Assembly (NCBI GenBank): GCA_019649035.1
Contig: BMAT01006423.1
Coordinates: forward strand, 2,611 to 40,303
DNA: 37,693 nucleotides
Reading direction: 5' to 3'
Source: Elysia marginata
Lineage: Eukaryota; Mollusca; Gastropoda; Plakobranchidae
Under the pieces are notes generated by a model. The model did not search any database. It was not told where the DNA came from and saw only the letters and a program-made list of their open reading frames with translations. Below, in pieces: positions 1 through 9,639 of the stretch. The position numbers were made by a program, and so were the translations under genes. Positions within the stretch are counted from its first letter, which is position 1; each line of letters begins with the position of its first letter.

Positions 1-87
1 ATTTAATGACTCTACAGGTAGAAATACATTTCTTAAAATACAAACAAGATCAGATTAGAACTCAAACTTTCCAAGCTCTCCCCTCAC

Positions 88-235
88 CTGTCAAACCTTA
101 GATATTCACTTTCCTCTCTCTTCAAGAGTCAAACAAACCTTAATTATACCAGTTAATCACACTCACTTCCCTCTCTCTGAAAGCGCCATGCAAACTTTAA
201 TTCAGCCAGTTAATCACACTCACATTCCTCAAGAA
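88..235. repeat. 56-58 bp tandem repeat, about 2.5 copies
   Basis: Units begin with TTCCTCTCTC-like text at 111, 167 and 225, so the period is 56-58 bp. The word AGTTAATCACACTCAC recurs exactly at 151 and 208. A degraded partial unit (GTCAAACCTTAGATATTCAC) precedes the first full one. The array lies in what would be intron 1 of the minus-strand THAP gene. No function is visible. Confidence 0.75.
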
Positions 236-251
236 ATTATACTCAAAATAC

Positions 252-400
252 CTGTGAAATGTTATATTAGTGTCTTTCTTTGCTCGATTGTGGCACTTTA
301 AACACGCAGGGGTGCACCATGATAACCAGTGTATCGTCTTGTGGCTTTCAAATGATTTGAATAGGAGTGGAAGAGCCTCGACAAGGCCTACATTCTGCAT
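252..400 (-). CDS. THAP-type zinc-finger protein, first coding exon (partial, possibly frameshifted)
   Basis: This is a single open exon on the minus strand reading ...CLKCHNRAKKDTNITFHR and ending in a GT donor (CACAG|GTATTT, GT at 251-250) in phase 2. THAP domains are C2CH zinc-dependent DNA-binding modules of cellular factors and P-element-like transposases. They begin Cys-x(2-4)-Cys-x-Asn-Arg, followed by Phe-His about 12 residues after the second Cys. Here Cys36-His-Asn38-Arg39 and Phe48-His49 reproduce that spacing. Human THAP1, as I recall it, has its first intron at the same Phe-His-Lys/Arg position and phase. Read from the in-frame ATG at 398-400, the domain is preceded by 32 residues, which is unusual because THAP normally starts near the N-terminus. 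An ATG at 318-320 has better context (ATCATGG) and lies 69 nt from the donor, but is out of frame with the motif. A 1-base gain or 2-base loss near 294-298 would explain this. The C-x2-H half and the rest of the protein are off the left edge. The family call is fairly sure; whether the gene is intact is open. Confidence 0.7.
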
Positions 401-473
401 CTGGTAACGACTTGACACAAGTTGATATGGCTTCTTCCCTGCCCGCTTTTTTTGTACGCCGCGAGCGATGTAG

Positions 474-483
474 CTATTTATAG
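474..483 (-). promoter_or_regulatory. TATA box upstream of the THAP exon
   Basis: On the minus strand the sequence reads CTATAAATAG, a strong TATA element. A start site about 30 bp downstream (near 450) would give a 5' leader of about 50 nt to the ATG at 400, or about 130 nt to the ATG at 320. The DNA between box and exon is locally GC-richer (CGCTCGCGGCG). This is inferred from motif and position only. Confidence 0.5.
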
Positions 484-3400
484 GGTGGAAGTCTGTGGGC
501 TACACATACAAAAGAGTTTAAGATTTTTCTTGAAAACTATTGATATGGGCTGACAGGCTGTAAAGCCACAACAATGTAATGCTTAGGCCCTATGTCCTAC
601 ATCAAATTATGTATTATTGTCATTAATATTTTAAATACAAATATTTCAGTGTTCCTATGTGAAAAATTTTGTGTTAAATCTATCCATTAGAAAAACTTAT
701 TCAACCATGATTATAAAACTTAGCATTATCACATGTTAATCTTACACTGTATAAATTATTTTAGTAACAAGTTCTGAAAACCCTTATTATAAAATGCTAG
801 TAGCATAAAGCCTCCCTAACTGTTGTTAAAGGACCTGAAGATATGGCAAATATTTAAAGGGGAAACAAAAGGTATTTTTATAAAACGCCTAATCCACTAA
901 TGCTCATAGTGATTCACATAGATTTCTCAACAGACCATTACCAATAATAACCCTCTGGAATCACAGAGGATTAGCCGCAAAAGCACATCACTCTTTTACA
1001 AGGATATAAATCCGTAACTTCAGCTTTTAATCTTCATAAGTTGGAGACTTCAGCTGAGTTTTTAAATTTATCAGGAAAAACTCAAGCCATAAATCAACAC
1101 CTGCTTCCAAGTAACATCTCAGATGTCTGTAATAAACACAATACAGCACTACTCCAGCTCCTTCAGCCAATTTTCAGTTGTCTTTCTCTATACATGTTTC
1201 TCCTTAGACATATTAAAAAGTTTTTAAAATCTAAAAAATCTTATTTCTAAAAAAAATATTGAGGTTTGATACTTTAAAAAGACTTAAAGAATCTTGCATC
1301 ATGTTCAGGGTTTTTTCTTCATTGGTCTTTTACACCAGCGTCTTTAAAAGACTGAAAAAGTATAGACGGCAAAAAGACAAAAAAAAAACAAAAAAAAACC
1401 AAACAAACAAACAAACAAAAAACAACAAAGATAACCTAACTTTTATGTAGTCTGACAAGATGGTGAGTACTAATAAATGAAATGGATTTTAATAGTGTTC
1501 AATATATTTAACAGACATGTTCATCTGTGCATTTGCTTAAAAGAAAAATATATTTCTTGAGGACTTAGATAACAATAGCTACCACTGGCATTTTATATAC
1601 ATATTTTTGTTACCATATATTTAGATACAAATTCTTCTCTGTTTGTCATGTTTGTGTTTTGAGGAAATCTCAAACTAGTCATAACTTTATTAAAAAGGTT
1701 GAACATTTTAAAAAAAATTTCTGTTAAAAATTGTAATCAAGCCACTCAAAAAAATTGAAAAGAGCGCTTGAGCAGCACTAACCATAAAAATATTACTTGC
1801 ATTCCTTGTTACACTTTTGCCATTTTTAGAACTGAAAAATCCTAAATCAATAAAAATTGTAATAATTGATCCTCAATTTGATTTTTATTAAAAGCAATTT
1901 TTTAACGTTTGAAAGCTCAGAAAAATGCATTTTTAAAAATATCAGCGCCATGTATTGTGAATACTGAGACATCCGACTCATTAAGGACTAGTCAATAAGA
2001 CATACTTAATAAGAATGATAAAAATCTAATCTGTATTATTAACATTTGGCGCATTGACGTTAAAAACCCCTACAAGAGTTAAATCGATGCCACAGAGATC
2101 GCCTATTTTTAGATTTCTGTGATCGATGCCGCATATTTATAACAAGAGGCGCTACCCTTTCATTCAACGTAAAAGGTATTGCTAGCTTTTAGAGTTATAT
2201 TTCCTTGGCTTTCCCTCTGTAACAGAGTCTAACTTAAGCTTGGTATAAATTCTAGATCTAGCTTCCCTTTCCAAATTTAGAATCTCTAGAACCTAAAGTT
2301 GTCTAGATTCTAAATAGCCTATTAATAAATGATTTTTTTAAATATCTTCAAAAGTATCAAATTTGAGCCTCCATTTCTAGAGCGTTAAGTCTTTAGAAGA
2401 GTATCGGATCAACTTGAACTTATACCACCCTCGTCTACGTCTTAGATCTACCGGTAAGTGACTTCCGTGGAAACCTCATAATGATATTGATAATTGGAAT
2501 CCTCTGGTATTGGACAAAGACTTCTAATTAAGATGTCACGAATTACACCCAGGAAATTAAATGTAAACTAAAATTGTATTTTATGTGTTTATTTGCCTAC
2601 TGCACTTGGCCTAATGGGCGGTAGCTTAAAAAAAAGTTAATTAAAAACAATGATCATCCTACTAGTACTACCAGGTAGGCAAGTAAAAAATAATATTAAT
2701 AGGCTAATTTAAAAAATTTTAACTCTAAAATATATAGTAATTCTATGTAGATCTAGGTTAGAGCCCAGAGGAAGTAAGCATGCAGTGCGCACCATTGTCA
2801 AGAGAATAAGTGTAGCTGTATATAAAATTAGATCTATAATTTATTGGGCGTGGCACATCATTCACTGCTGATTTCACACATTGTTTAAAAAATTGGGGCT
2901 GGCCATTTTTTTGCAGCCTTCATAAAAGTAAAATATATAATATAATGTGAGCTATCATGTCTCAAACTCTCCTATATTTTACTAAGATGTTTGTAACCAG
3001 TATTTTTCTAGCCAGAGCTTAATTTTGCATGGCTTATGTTACACAAAGGCATTGATCATTTATCATGTCGTTAGGTTTTTAAGTAGCTCTTATTATAGTC
3101 TTAATTGTTTTCACATTTTATTATTATTGTATAAGTTGATATTTGGATCTAGCAAAGTAAGGATAGCTTATATTTGTATATTATCTTTAATTTTAGATAT
3201 GGTTTCACTTGTTTATACAAAGTATATGCGACTCATTATGACCTAGGGTACTTAGTATAAATTTATCTTTTACCCAGTTTGCAGCCATTTACTAGTCAGG
3301 TCATATGGCCTGCATCCCTGGCTACCTTCCCGCAAAATTTCCTCCACAGTCTGTCTTTTTCAACTGGCCAGAGGGTCAGTTTTGTTTGAAAATTGAAGAC

Positions 3401-3780
3401 CTCTTGGTGTCAAGACACATTTTTAGTTGCCTTAATACATATTCAAAAGTTTATTCCTAGGCCTTGGCTGCTAAATTTTTAAGACTTGAAGACTTTTAAA
3501 ATTCAAACCCTTCACTCTGATGTACCTTTTCTTCACACAAACTCCTGATATGACAAATGGTCACTAAAATTTTGTGTGATAAGGATTCTAGTTCTACTGT
3601 AGTCCTACCTGTGTATAACCAGGTCCAACATCTAACCAAAATCAGTGACCGGATTTTTTAATATTGTGACAATAAAATTGAATAATAATAACTTAATAGG
3701 CAACATTTAGCCGGATAATAATTTACACACTTAAAATACATTTTTTTTGCCCATGATGTTATCCAGGACTTCTCTAAGTT
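484..3780. other. AT-rich intergenic stretch between two divergent genes
   Basis: About 3.3 kb separates the minus-strand THAP promoter from the plus-strand KDEL-protein gene. It contains an A-rich (AAAC)n tract near 1378-1425 and a compact inverted repeat at 2083-2127 (listed separately). The short open frames here are lysine- or leucine-rich AT-driven translations without recognisable domains. Any promoter or 5' non-coding exon of the downstream gene should be in this stretch, but I could not place one. Confidence 0.6.
2083..2127. repeat. Symmetric inverted repeat bounded by ATCGAT
   Basis: ATCGAT at 2083-2088 and 2122-2127 flank an inverted pair CACAGAGATC (2091-2100) and GATTTCTGTG (2112-2121), which differ at one position. 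The segment could form a hairpin with an 11-nt loop or be a dyad protein-binding site. ATCGAT is also the core of DREF-type sites in insects, but no link to that is shown. Confidence 0.55.
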
Positions 3781-3849
3781 CTCAGCTATCGATTTCTGGT
3801 TTTTGTTTCTGTCTGTGTTAAGTTTATGAGAAGCAGATTAAACACAGCC

Positions 3850-4044
3850 ATGAAGTTTACACCTGTCCCAGTTCTGTTGGTTGTGATGATGATGGCTGTT
3901 TTCATAACAAGAGGCCATTGTGCTGAATCTGAAGAAGATCCAGCCACTGTAACTGTAGAGGAATCTGAGAGTGATGAGCCCCTGGATCAAGAAAAGATGG
4001 AATATGCCAAGGGCTCTGTGTGTCAATACTGCAGCTACTGCAAG
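3850..4044 (+). CDS. Exon 1 of the KDEL protein: signal peptide, acidic segment, first three Cys
   Basis: Encodes residues 1-65 and ends CQYCSYCK|GTAACA in phase 0. The segment after the signal peptide is rich in Glu, Asp and Ser (ESEEDPATVTVEESESDE). An upstream in-frame ATG at 3826 would add eight residues including three basic ones, but has T at position -3. A 5' non-coding exon may exist: TTCTCAG at 3779-3785 could be its acceptor. Confidence 0.88.
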
Positions 4045-7000
4045 GTAACAGCTTTTTAAAAAGCACTTACAATCTATCTCAGATTTTATTTGTACGGAAT
4101 AACAAGTAATAACTAGTTGTTTGTGTAGGTTTGTTTTTAAACTGATTAAAGATGAATAGAGATTAAAGGTTATTTAAAACCGTATCGCAACTGAATGTTA
4201 TTTACATTCAGTAGGAGAAGAAAAAAATTGCATAGACTGACAGCTGTTTAATTGATTTCTCCCTGTGGATATTCATCAGAGATTGTTATGCTAATATAAA
4301 TGGCAAATTTGTCAATATTAAAAAAATAAAACCATCTTTTCAATGCAATCAACATTTTTGTTTTATGAGAATATTTTCATAGAGCCTGCTAAGTCAAACT
4401 GCTTGGGAACAGCTAACTTATTTCATAATCAGACTTTTGAGCTAAAGGATAGTTGACAAGGAAAAAAAATATGTAGTTTGAAAAAGATTCAAGTTATCCA
4501 TAAATTTAACTTACCAAAGTTCAAGCTAAGTGGACTCTGTCTCCACTGTATTTGTTTGTTTATCAATATAATCATGATTAACTAAACAGATTATTTAAGC
4601 AGTTTTCATTTTGTGGTACCTGTATGAAGGGCACAAATGTCTTGCATTCTGTCCAAATGAGTAAGTCAAAAGGCTTAGTTTTGCGATACAGGCTTTCAAA
4701 GCCAAATGGGTGGTCAGAAGTCAAATTTATTTATTTCAGATATTGATAGTAAAACCATTTCTAAACAGTTTTCACACCTAATTCATGTTGAATTTAATTT
4801 TTTATGTGTTTAATTTTAATTGGTATGGTTGCTAAGGCCTATACACCTGTATAGTTGTCTAAGCTTAGAATGCAATTTTCTCCCCTCTCTGAAATTTCAC
4901 AAGTCCTAACCTTGCCGACTTCAAACAGCCATAAATTACTACAGAAGCATGATAGAGCTTTTCTGTGATATCGAATTTTGACTTAAGACTCATTTGGACT
5001 GGTTACAAGACAAATAATAAGGAGGGGGTGTTTCGTTAGGTGAGATGGGTTAAGTGGAAAATAGTTGAATGTTTCACAGATCTGATTTAAATAGCACAGC
5101 TTTAAAAAGTTATCATATTACCTTTTTTTTTCAACAGTTTTGCAAGTTATGTGATCAAGACTGCCCATGTGAAAAAAGTAAAACGAAACCCAACTGTGAT
5201 ATGTGCAAGGCAAGTTTTGAAAGCTTCTTAAAAAATTTTTTTTTTGGTTTGTAATAGTAGTGATAACTATAGCAGGCTATTTATTTATATTGTTTTGACC
5301 ATAACATAAATAGGAATACATTGTGATATATATTTGTCACTAGTCAATTAACTAATGGATTGTTAATGTAAACATTTTTGTCACTCCTTATCAACTTAAA
5401 GATGATAAGATATTACAATATTTTAGTCACTACTAAGACAAAATTGTATAAAAAGATATTTAAATTAGTTGTTAGTTAGGTCCTTATGGTTTTAATGTCT
5501 CTATTGTCATTGACACTATTGTTAAGCATATATAGTACTAAAAGTTTGTAAAATAAAATATCAACCTAATTACCGCTATCCAATAACATTTTTTACAGTA
5601 CTGCAAGTTCTGCTATCTGTGTTCAGCATTTTGTGACACAGTCTGCTCTGCAGGTTAGTTTTTTGCCAGAAATAATTGTTGTAGTTATCATTTGTTGTTT
5701 TTGGTTGTTGTTTCTTGTTTTTATTTTCTTTTGCTTGAAAATGTTTCTAATTAATAGACTATATCATTTTTTTTTAGAGCAAATGCCATGTTGGCTATAG
5801 ATGTGATACAAAAACTTTTTTCTTTTGTATTTGTTACTGTCTTTAACTTCCAAAATAAGTCTGATCATTCAAATTTCTCATTACTGGAATTTGTAGGTGT
5901 GTTGTTTATTTTTTACCTTTTGCTTTGTAAGATTTGAAGGCATAATTCAAAATTGATGAAGTTTTGATTCTTTAAAATTGAACTTTTGATTGTGGCCCAC
6001 TGAAGGTTTTCCTTCTGTTCCATGGCTGTTTCTCTCTTCCAAATCATGTAACTCTTATGATAAGTATTGACTAAACAAAGTTTGCCTTCCAAATCTCAAT
6101 CGAAGGTGTCTTAGGGCAAATTTGGCTTACATAATCATTGTGTTTGTACTTCTATGCAAAGGTGTGTGAAAGAGAGAGCTGCTCATACGAGTAGTAGAGT
6201 AGAAAATTGTCTCAATCGAATAAACCTTTTACCTGCGTATAATTCGAATCCTCTTACTTTGAAGTTTCTGTAAATCCCTTGAGATTCAAATTAAGACGTT
6301 TTTTCTGTATTGTGAACAAAACTTATGCATAGAAGTGATGATTAACGCGACATATTTTTATACATTTGGTTATTTGAAATTATATTTATTTAATTGCAAG
6401 GTTGCGTTTTTTAACTTCAAGAATGGCATGCTTGAATGATTATTAAAGAGTAAATATTTATATTTAAAAAGTGAATCATATGACTCTGTGACTCTTTTTC
6501 TACTTGTACAGGAGGAATTTTGGACAGAGTCTCTGCATCAATTGTGAAGTAAGTTGCAGAATTAACCTTTTTGCTAACTTTTCTTGATACTAAAAGTCAG
6601 GATAGAATAAAACTGGGAAGAGATAAACTGTGCAAGGTGGGCCAACATCAGTAATTAACAAAGAGAGTGACGCAATAAGATAGAACTGTTAGGCATTTTG
6701 CCATAGACTTGAGACTACACCTTGCAAAGTAGAAGTCAAACCATCCAAAATACAAGGTGACTGACCCATCTACATTTTATCATTATCATCAGCAATTTTA
6801 AAATAATTCATGTTGGAAAAAGTCCCAATGCATTTTGTTCTGATGGACAGGCAAAACTGAAGATCCTTGTGAAATATAGAGATGAGAACTCTGTTTCCTA
6901 TCAGATTAAATTGTCTGCAACCCAGCAGTCTTGGCATGAGTTCAACTGAAGTGTTAATAGAATATAGAAAGCAGACAAAGGAGTGATGGAAGAGTAATGT

Positions 7001-7934
7001 TAAGATAGATTTTTGACAGGAAAGAGCTGTGCGCAAGGAAGTCATTAAACTAGGCCTCTAGACAACGGACAAAACTCTATAATTCTTTATTAATAATATA
7101 AGTACAACTATATCGTACGATTCTGGTGCTGCTTACACCTCTTTATTTTTTTTAACTCAGTAATGCACTATGGATGACCACAATACTGATTAGTTATGAT
7201 TAATGTCAGAAGTTAAAACCAGAACTAGATCTATATGAGATATCTTTAAATTGATATTGTTTATATTCTGCATTATAGAATTACTTAATATCTGTTGTAT
7301 TTGTGAATGGAGGTTACCAAAACAGAAAAATCTTGTAATTAAGTCTAAACTACATGTAAGTCTAGATGCTGTTATTGGTAGCAGTGCTATAATATATAGT
7401 GGATAAAGAGCTATTTAAGGTGTCAAAACATAAATGTAAATGAAAATAGAAGCCCCATAAAGGTTCCCTTAATGTGTTTGAACCGTACAAGTTTTTGTTT
7501 ATTCTGAGTAAGCTTATGTTGATTAGTTTAAATTGTCTTGCAACCTTGCATTACTTCAAAAACTATTAACAACTGAAGCTGTGAGTAAAGCAAGCCATGC
7601 AAAAATGACATTTTAAGTCTCACTGATTTATCTTCTTTGGGAACAAGGTATAAGCAACGACATACTTCCAACAGTGTTACATAATCTTGGGCAACAGCAT
7701 TATTCTGTCTGTATTTTTCTTTCTTTGAATTTGGTTCAAACAGAATTTTTTTCTCTTGACTTTTCCCTCTCTCTGACGAAAAATTCTGTCCTTAAGAGAT
7801 ATCTCCCAAATTTAAATCTTTCATTTTTAATTTCATCCTTTTTCAGCTCCCTGCCATCATTTAATAAAGATGAAGTGGATGAGGATATTGATGCTGTTAA
7901 ATATTGGATTGACAAGAAGAAAGATGAGTTGTAA
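3850..7934 (+). CDS. Small cysteine-rich ER-luminal protein with KDEL tail (HRC-like), five exons
   Basis: Joining 3850-4044, 5138-5209, 5599-5653, 6512-6548 and 7847-7934 gives an uninterrupted 148-residue protein. Residues 1-25 are a signal peptide (hydrophobic VPVLLVVMMMAVFIT). Residues 26-55 are acidic. Residues 58-105 hold 14 cysteines, including two runs of five spaced every third residue (58-70 and 85-97). Residues 121-148 are acidic and end in KDEL, the ER-retrieval signal, so the protein should reside in the ER/SR lumen. The stretch CKFCYLC...C...C resembles, from memory, the extreme C-terminal Cys-rich region of vertebrate sarcoplasmic reticulum histidine-rich Ca-binding protein. 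The His/acidic repeats of that family are missing. Metal or Ca handling is therefore inference. The ATG at 3850 is chosen over the in-frame ATG at 3826 because it has better context (GCCATGA) and leaves a cleaner signal peptide. An in-frame stop lies at 3775. Intron 2 has a GC donor. Confidence 0.88.
4190..4212. repeat. Perfect 9-bp hairpin in intron 1
   Basis: ACTGAATGT (4190-4198), a 5-nt loop TATTT, then ACATTCAGT (4204-4212), an exact inverted repeat 146 bp into intron 1. It could be chance in AT-rich DNA or an RNA structure near the donor. Confidence 0.5.
4638..5012 (+). mobile_element. TIR transposon (MITE-like), copy 1, in intron 1
   Basis: The left terminus begins TGTCTTGCATTCTGTCCAAA and the right terminus, read on the minus strand, begins TGTCTTGTAACCAGTCCAAA. 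Both continue ATGAGT and then AAGTC after 0-4 nt. These are imperfect terminal inverted repeats of about 30 bp around a 375-bp element. The interior matches, in reverse orientation, most of 8541-8970, for example the words TTTCTAAACAGTTT, TGGTTGCT.AGGCC and TCTGAAATTTCA. There is no coding capacity, so it would need an autonomous partner. Target-site duplication is not clear (flanks ACAAA / AATAA). The superfamily is not assigned. Confidence 0.78.
5138..5209 (+). CDS. Exon 2 of the KDEL protein: 24-residue Cys module
   Basis: Encodes residues 66-89 (FCKLC...CPC...CDMCK), phase 0 at both ends. The acceptor is a long T tract followed by CAACAG. The donor is AAG|GCAAGT (GC at 5210-5211). Because the exon is symmetric, skipping it would keep frame and remove six cysteines. 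Confidence 0.87.
5210..5598 (+). other. GC-AG intron (intron 2)
   Basis: The donor reads AAG|GCAAGT, the strong-consensus context typical of GC-AG introns, and the acceptor is TTTTTTACAG. The nearest GT, four bases on, would put exon 3 out of frame and destroy the Cys spacing. The GC site is therefore the one that keeps the protein. Confidence 0.82.
5599..5653 (+). CDS. Exon 3 of the KDEL protein: final Cys run
   Basis: Encodes residues 90-107 plus the first base of Gly108 (YCKFCYLCSAFCDTVCSAG). Acceptor TTTTTTACAG; donor GCAG|GTTAGT, phase 1. This exon carries the segment most like the vertebrate HRC C-terminus. Confidence 0.88.
6512..6548 (+). CDS. Exon 4 of the KDEL protein (37 nt)
   Basis: A very short exon encoding GGILDRVSASIV, between acceptor TTGTACAG and donor AA|GTAAGT, phases 1 and 2. 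It joins exons 3 and 5 in frame, which supports it despite its size. Confidence 0.83.
7847..7934 (+). CDS. Exon 5 of the KDEL protein: acidic C-terminus and KDEL stop
   Basis: The acceptor is a strong pyrimidine tract ending TTTTTCAG at 7846. The exon encodes SLPSFNKDEVDEDIDAVKYW and then IDKKKDEL with TAA at 7932-7934. The lysine-rich lead-in to KDEL is consistent with luminal ER retrieval by KDEL receptors. Confidence 0.9.
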
Positions 7935-8271
7935 AAATCATCATCACCATTTAAAAAGAATAGAAATGTGTGGATGTGTTGCAAGTTGTAATATTCCTGT
8001 ACTAAAAATATGTATACTTTTAAATAACAGTGAGTTTATATCATGACTTGAATTTATTAACTCATATAGCTTAACAGAAAGTTAATCAAACTTTGACCAA
8101 AATTTTCTGAATTACTGAAATGTATCATAAGATTGTTCTAAATTACATAGTAAATCAACATTATTCAGCTTTCAGTCTCTGAACTGCATTTTTCCCAGTT
8201 TTATACTTATGTATTTTAACTTCAATCTCAGCAACATTTGATTGAAGTTCAGTAACCATTAGTCTTTTTTA

Positions 8272-8277
8272 ATTAAA
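8272..8277 (+). promoter_or_regulatory. Candidate poly(A) signal ATTAAA for the KDEL gene
   Basis: ATTAAA lies 338 bp after the stop codon. A T-rich tract follows, then GT-rich DNA (GCTGTCTGTGTCAGGTTTTT). It is the first reasonable signal with a downstream GU/U element. A longer 3' UTR cannot be excluded: AATAAA also occurs at 10843-10848 and 13071-13076. Confidence 0.35.
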
Positions 8278-8540
8278 TCTTTTTTTTTTCTGAAGTAATT
8301 TTATTTTGAATATCTGGTTTTTACATGTGCCATGCTGTCTGTGTCAGGTTTTTTTTCCTTTTACATTTCAAGTTTTGCATTGTAGAAAGTATCTTAGCTA
8401 TATATATATATTTTTTTTAAGATCTGAAAATTAAGATTTGTGATGCTAAACTGCAGCAGAAATAATTTTACATGTATGTATACTTAAGGACTCTGAAGCA
8501 TGTCTTGACCATGATCTATACCTGATGTCCCAATCTTATG

Positions 8541-8970
8541 TGTCTTGCAACCAGTCAAAATGAGTCTGAAGTTGAAATTGGAACGTATTCAGATATTCGG
8601 TCCTCAGAAAAGCTTAATTTTATTACTTTTAAATACAACGAACCGAAAAGGTCTAACATGGTTGTGTGGAGTTATAGCCGATTAAAGGCGGCAGGGTTAC
8701 GAGCCTGAAATTTCAGAAAAGGAAGAAAAAGCATTTAAAGTTTAGACGACTATAAAGGTGATTGGGCCTAAGCAACCATTCTAATCAAAATCAAACACAT
8801 AAAACATGAAATATCAAAATGAGCTAGGTGTACAAACTGTTTAGAAATGATTTTAGGGTCAATATTTAAAGATAAAAAATTGACTTCTAAACACCCACTA
8901 AACTTTGAAAGCCTATGTCTCAATAACTAAGCCATTTGGCTTACGACTCATTTGGACAGAATGTGAGACA
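8541..8970 (-). mobile_element. TIR transposon (MITE-like), copy 2, downstream of the KDEL gene
   Basis: This copy is inverted relative to 4638-5012. Its left end begins TGTCTTGCAACCAGTC, like the right end of copy 1. Its right end, read on the minus strand, begins TGTCTCACATTCTGTCC, like the left end of copy 1. It is 430 bp versus 375 bp, and the extra length is internal, near the TGTCTTGCAACC end. No open frame. CTTAT occurs close to both ends (8535-8539 and 8974-8978), but a clean target duplication is not evident. Confidence 0.77.
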
Positions 8971-9321
8971 TAACTTATACTTATGCTTATTAGTATAGAA
9001 ATCTACTTACATTGTTTTACAGTGAACCTTGGATATTAGGAGATTGTTGGGCCTGGCATTATGTTCTCGTTGATTCAGAGGTCTTGTTGGATGCAAGGTT
9101 GTTCAAAATTGATTTGAAAACGTACTGAGGGCTCTATTTGTAGAGGAAAACATGATAGTGCGTGTTTTTGAATCAGTTAAGCTTCAAGAGAAAAAAAAAC
9201 ATTGGTCGCAAAACTTTAAAACGGTTGTGCCCCTTGATGACCAAAGTAAATAAATGTGCCCTTGGGTGTCAATGGGACTGATAGACTTTGGCTGTTTTTG
9301 TTTTGTTTATTTGACAGGTAT

Positions 9322-9325
<4 letters not shown>

Positions 9326-9367
<42 letters not shown>
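9326..9367. repeat. (TC)21 microsatellite
   Basis: Uninterrupted TC dinucleotides, 42 bp. Confidence 0.97.
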
Positions 9368-9369
<2 letters not shown>

Positions 9370-9426
9370 GGTTTTAATTTAAGCGCATAGATAGGAGTCA
9401 ATTGTGGTCAGGTTCTTGGAACTTAC

Positions 9427-9618
9427 AGCCATTTGCTGGATCGTGTAGGTTCTGCTGGAGTCAAAGCTGTATTCCATGCAAATGTTTGCCTTGCTTTTAT
9501 TTCCTATTGCATCTTCGTCAATAATCTGAAGCTCTGTCTCAAACAAAAGACACTTTCGTTTCTTGTTAGCTTTACAGTAACAGCTGAAGTAGAAGGCATC
9601 TTGGTATCCTTCCATAAA
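9427..9618 (-). CDS. Possible isolated coding exon, unknown protein
   Basis: The minus strand is open and GC-richer than its surroundings. It reads MEGYQDAFYFSCYCKANKKR at the start and MEYSFDSSRTYTIQQMA at the end, then meets a strong donor, GCT|GTAAGT (donor at 9426-9421). A possible acceptor is ATTAG|TTTATGG (AG at 9620-9619), with a poor pyrimidine tract. A better-looking alternative, CTTCTACTTCAG, lies inside the open frame. The peptide has four cysteines and a normal residue mix. I do not recognise a family and no companion exon was found, so this may be chance or a relic. Confidence 0.25.
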
Positions 9619-9639
9619 CTAATTGTATCATGAACGATG

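Noticed and set aside
3838..4026. Minus-strand open frame over exon 1 of the KDEL gene
   Set aside because: Shadow of the plus-strand coding exon. His-rich only because of antisense ATGATGATG.
6590..7070. Possible transposon relic in intron 4
   Set aside because: The minus frame at 6770-7045 is open, and the plus strand has peptide-like stretches, but no recognisable motif or second copy was found.
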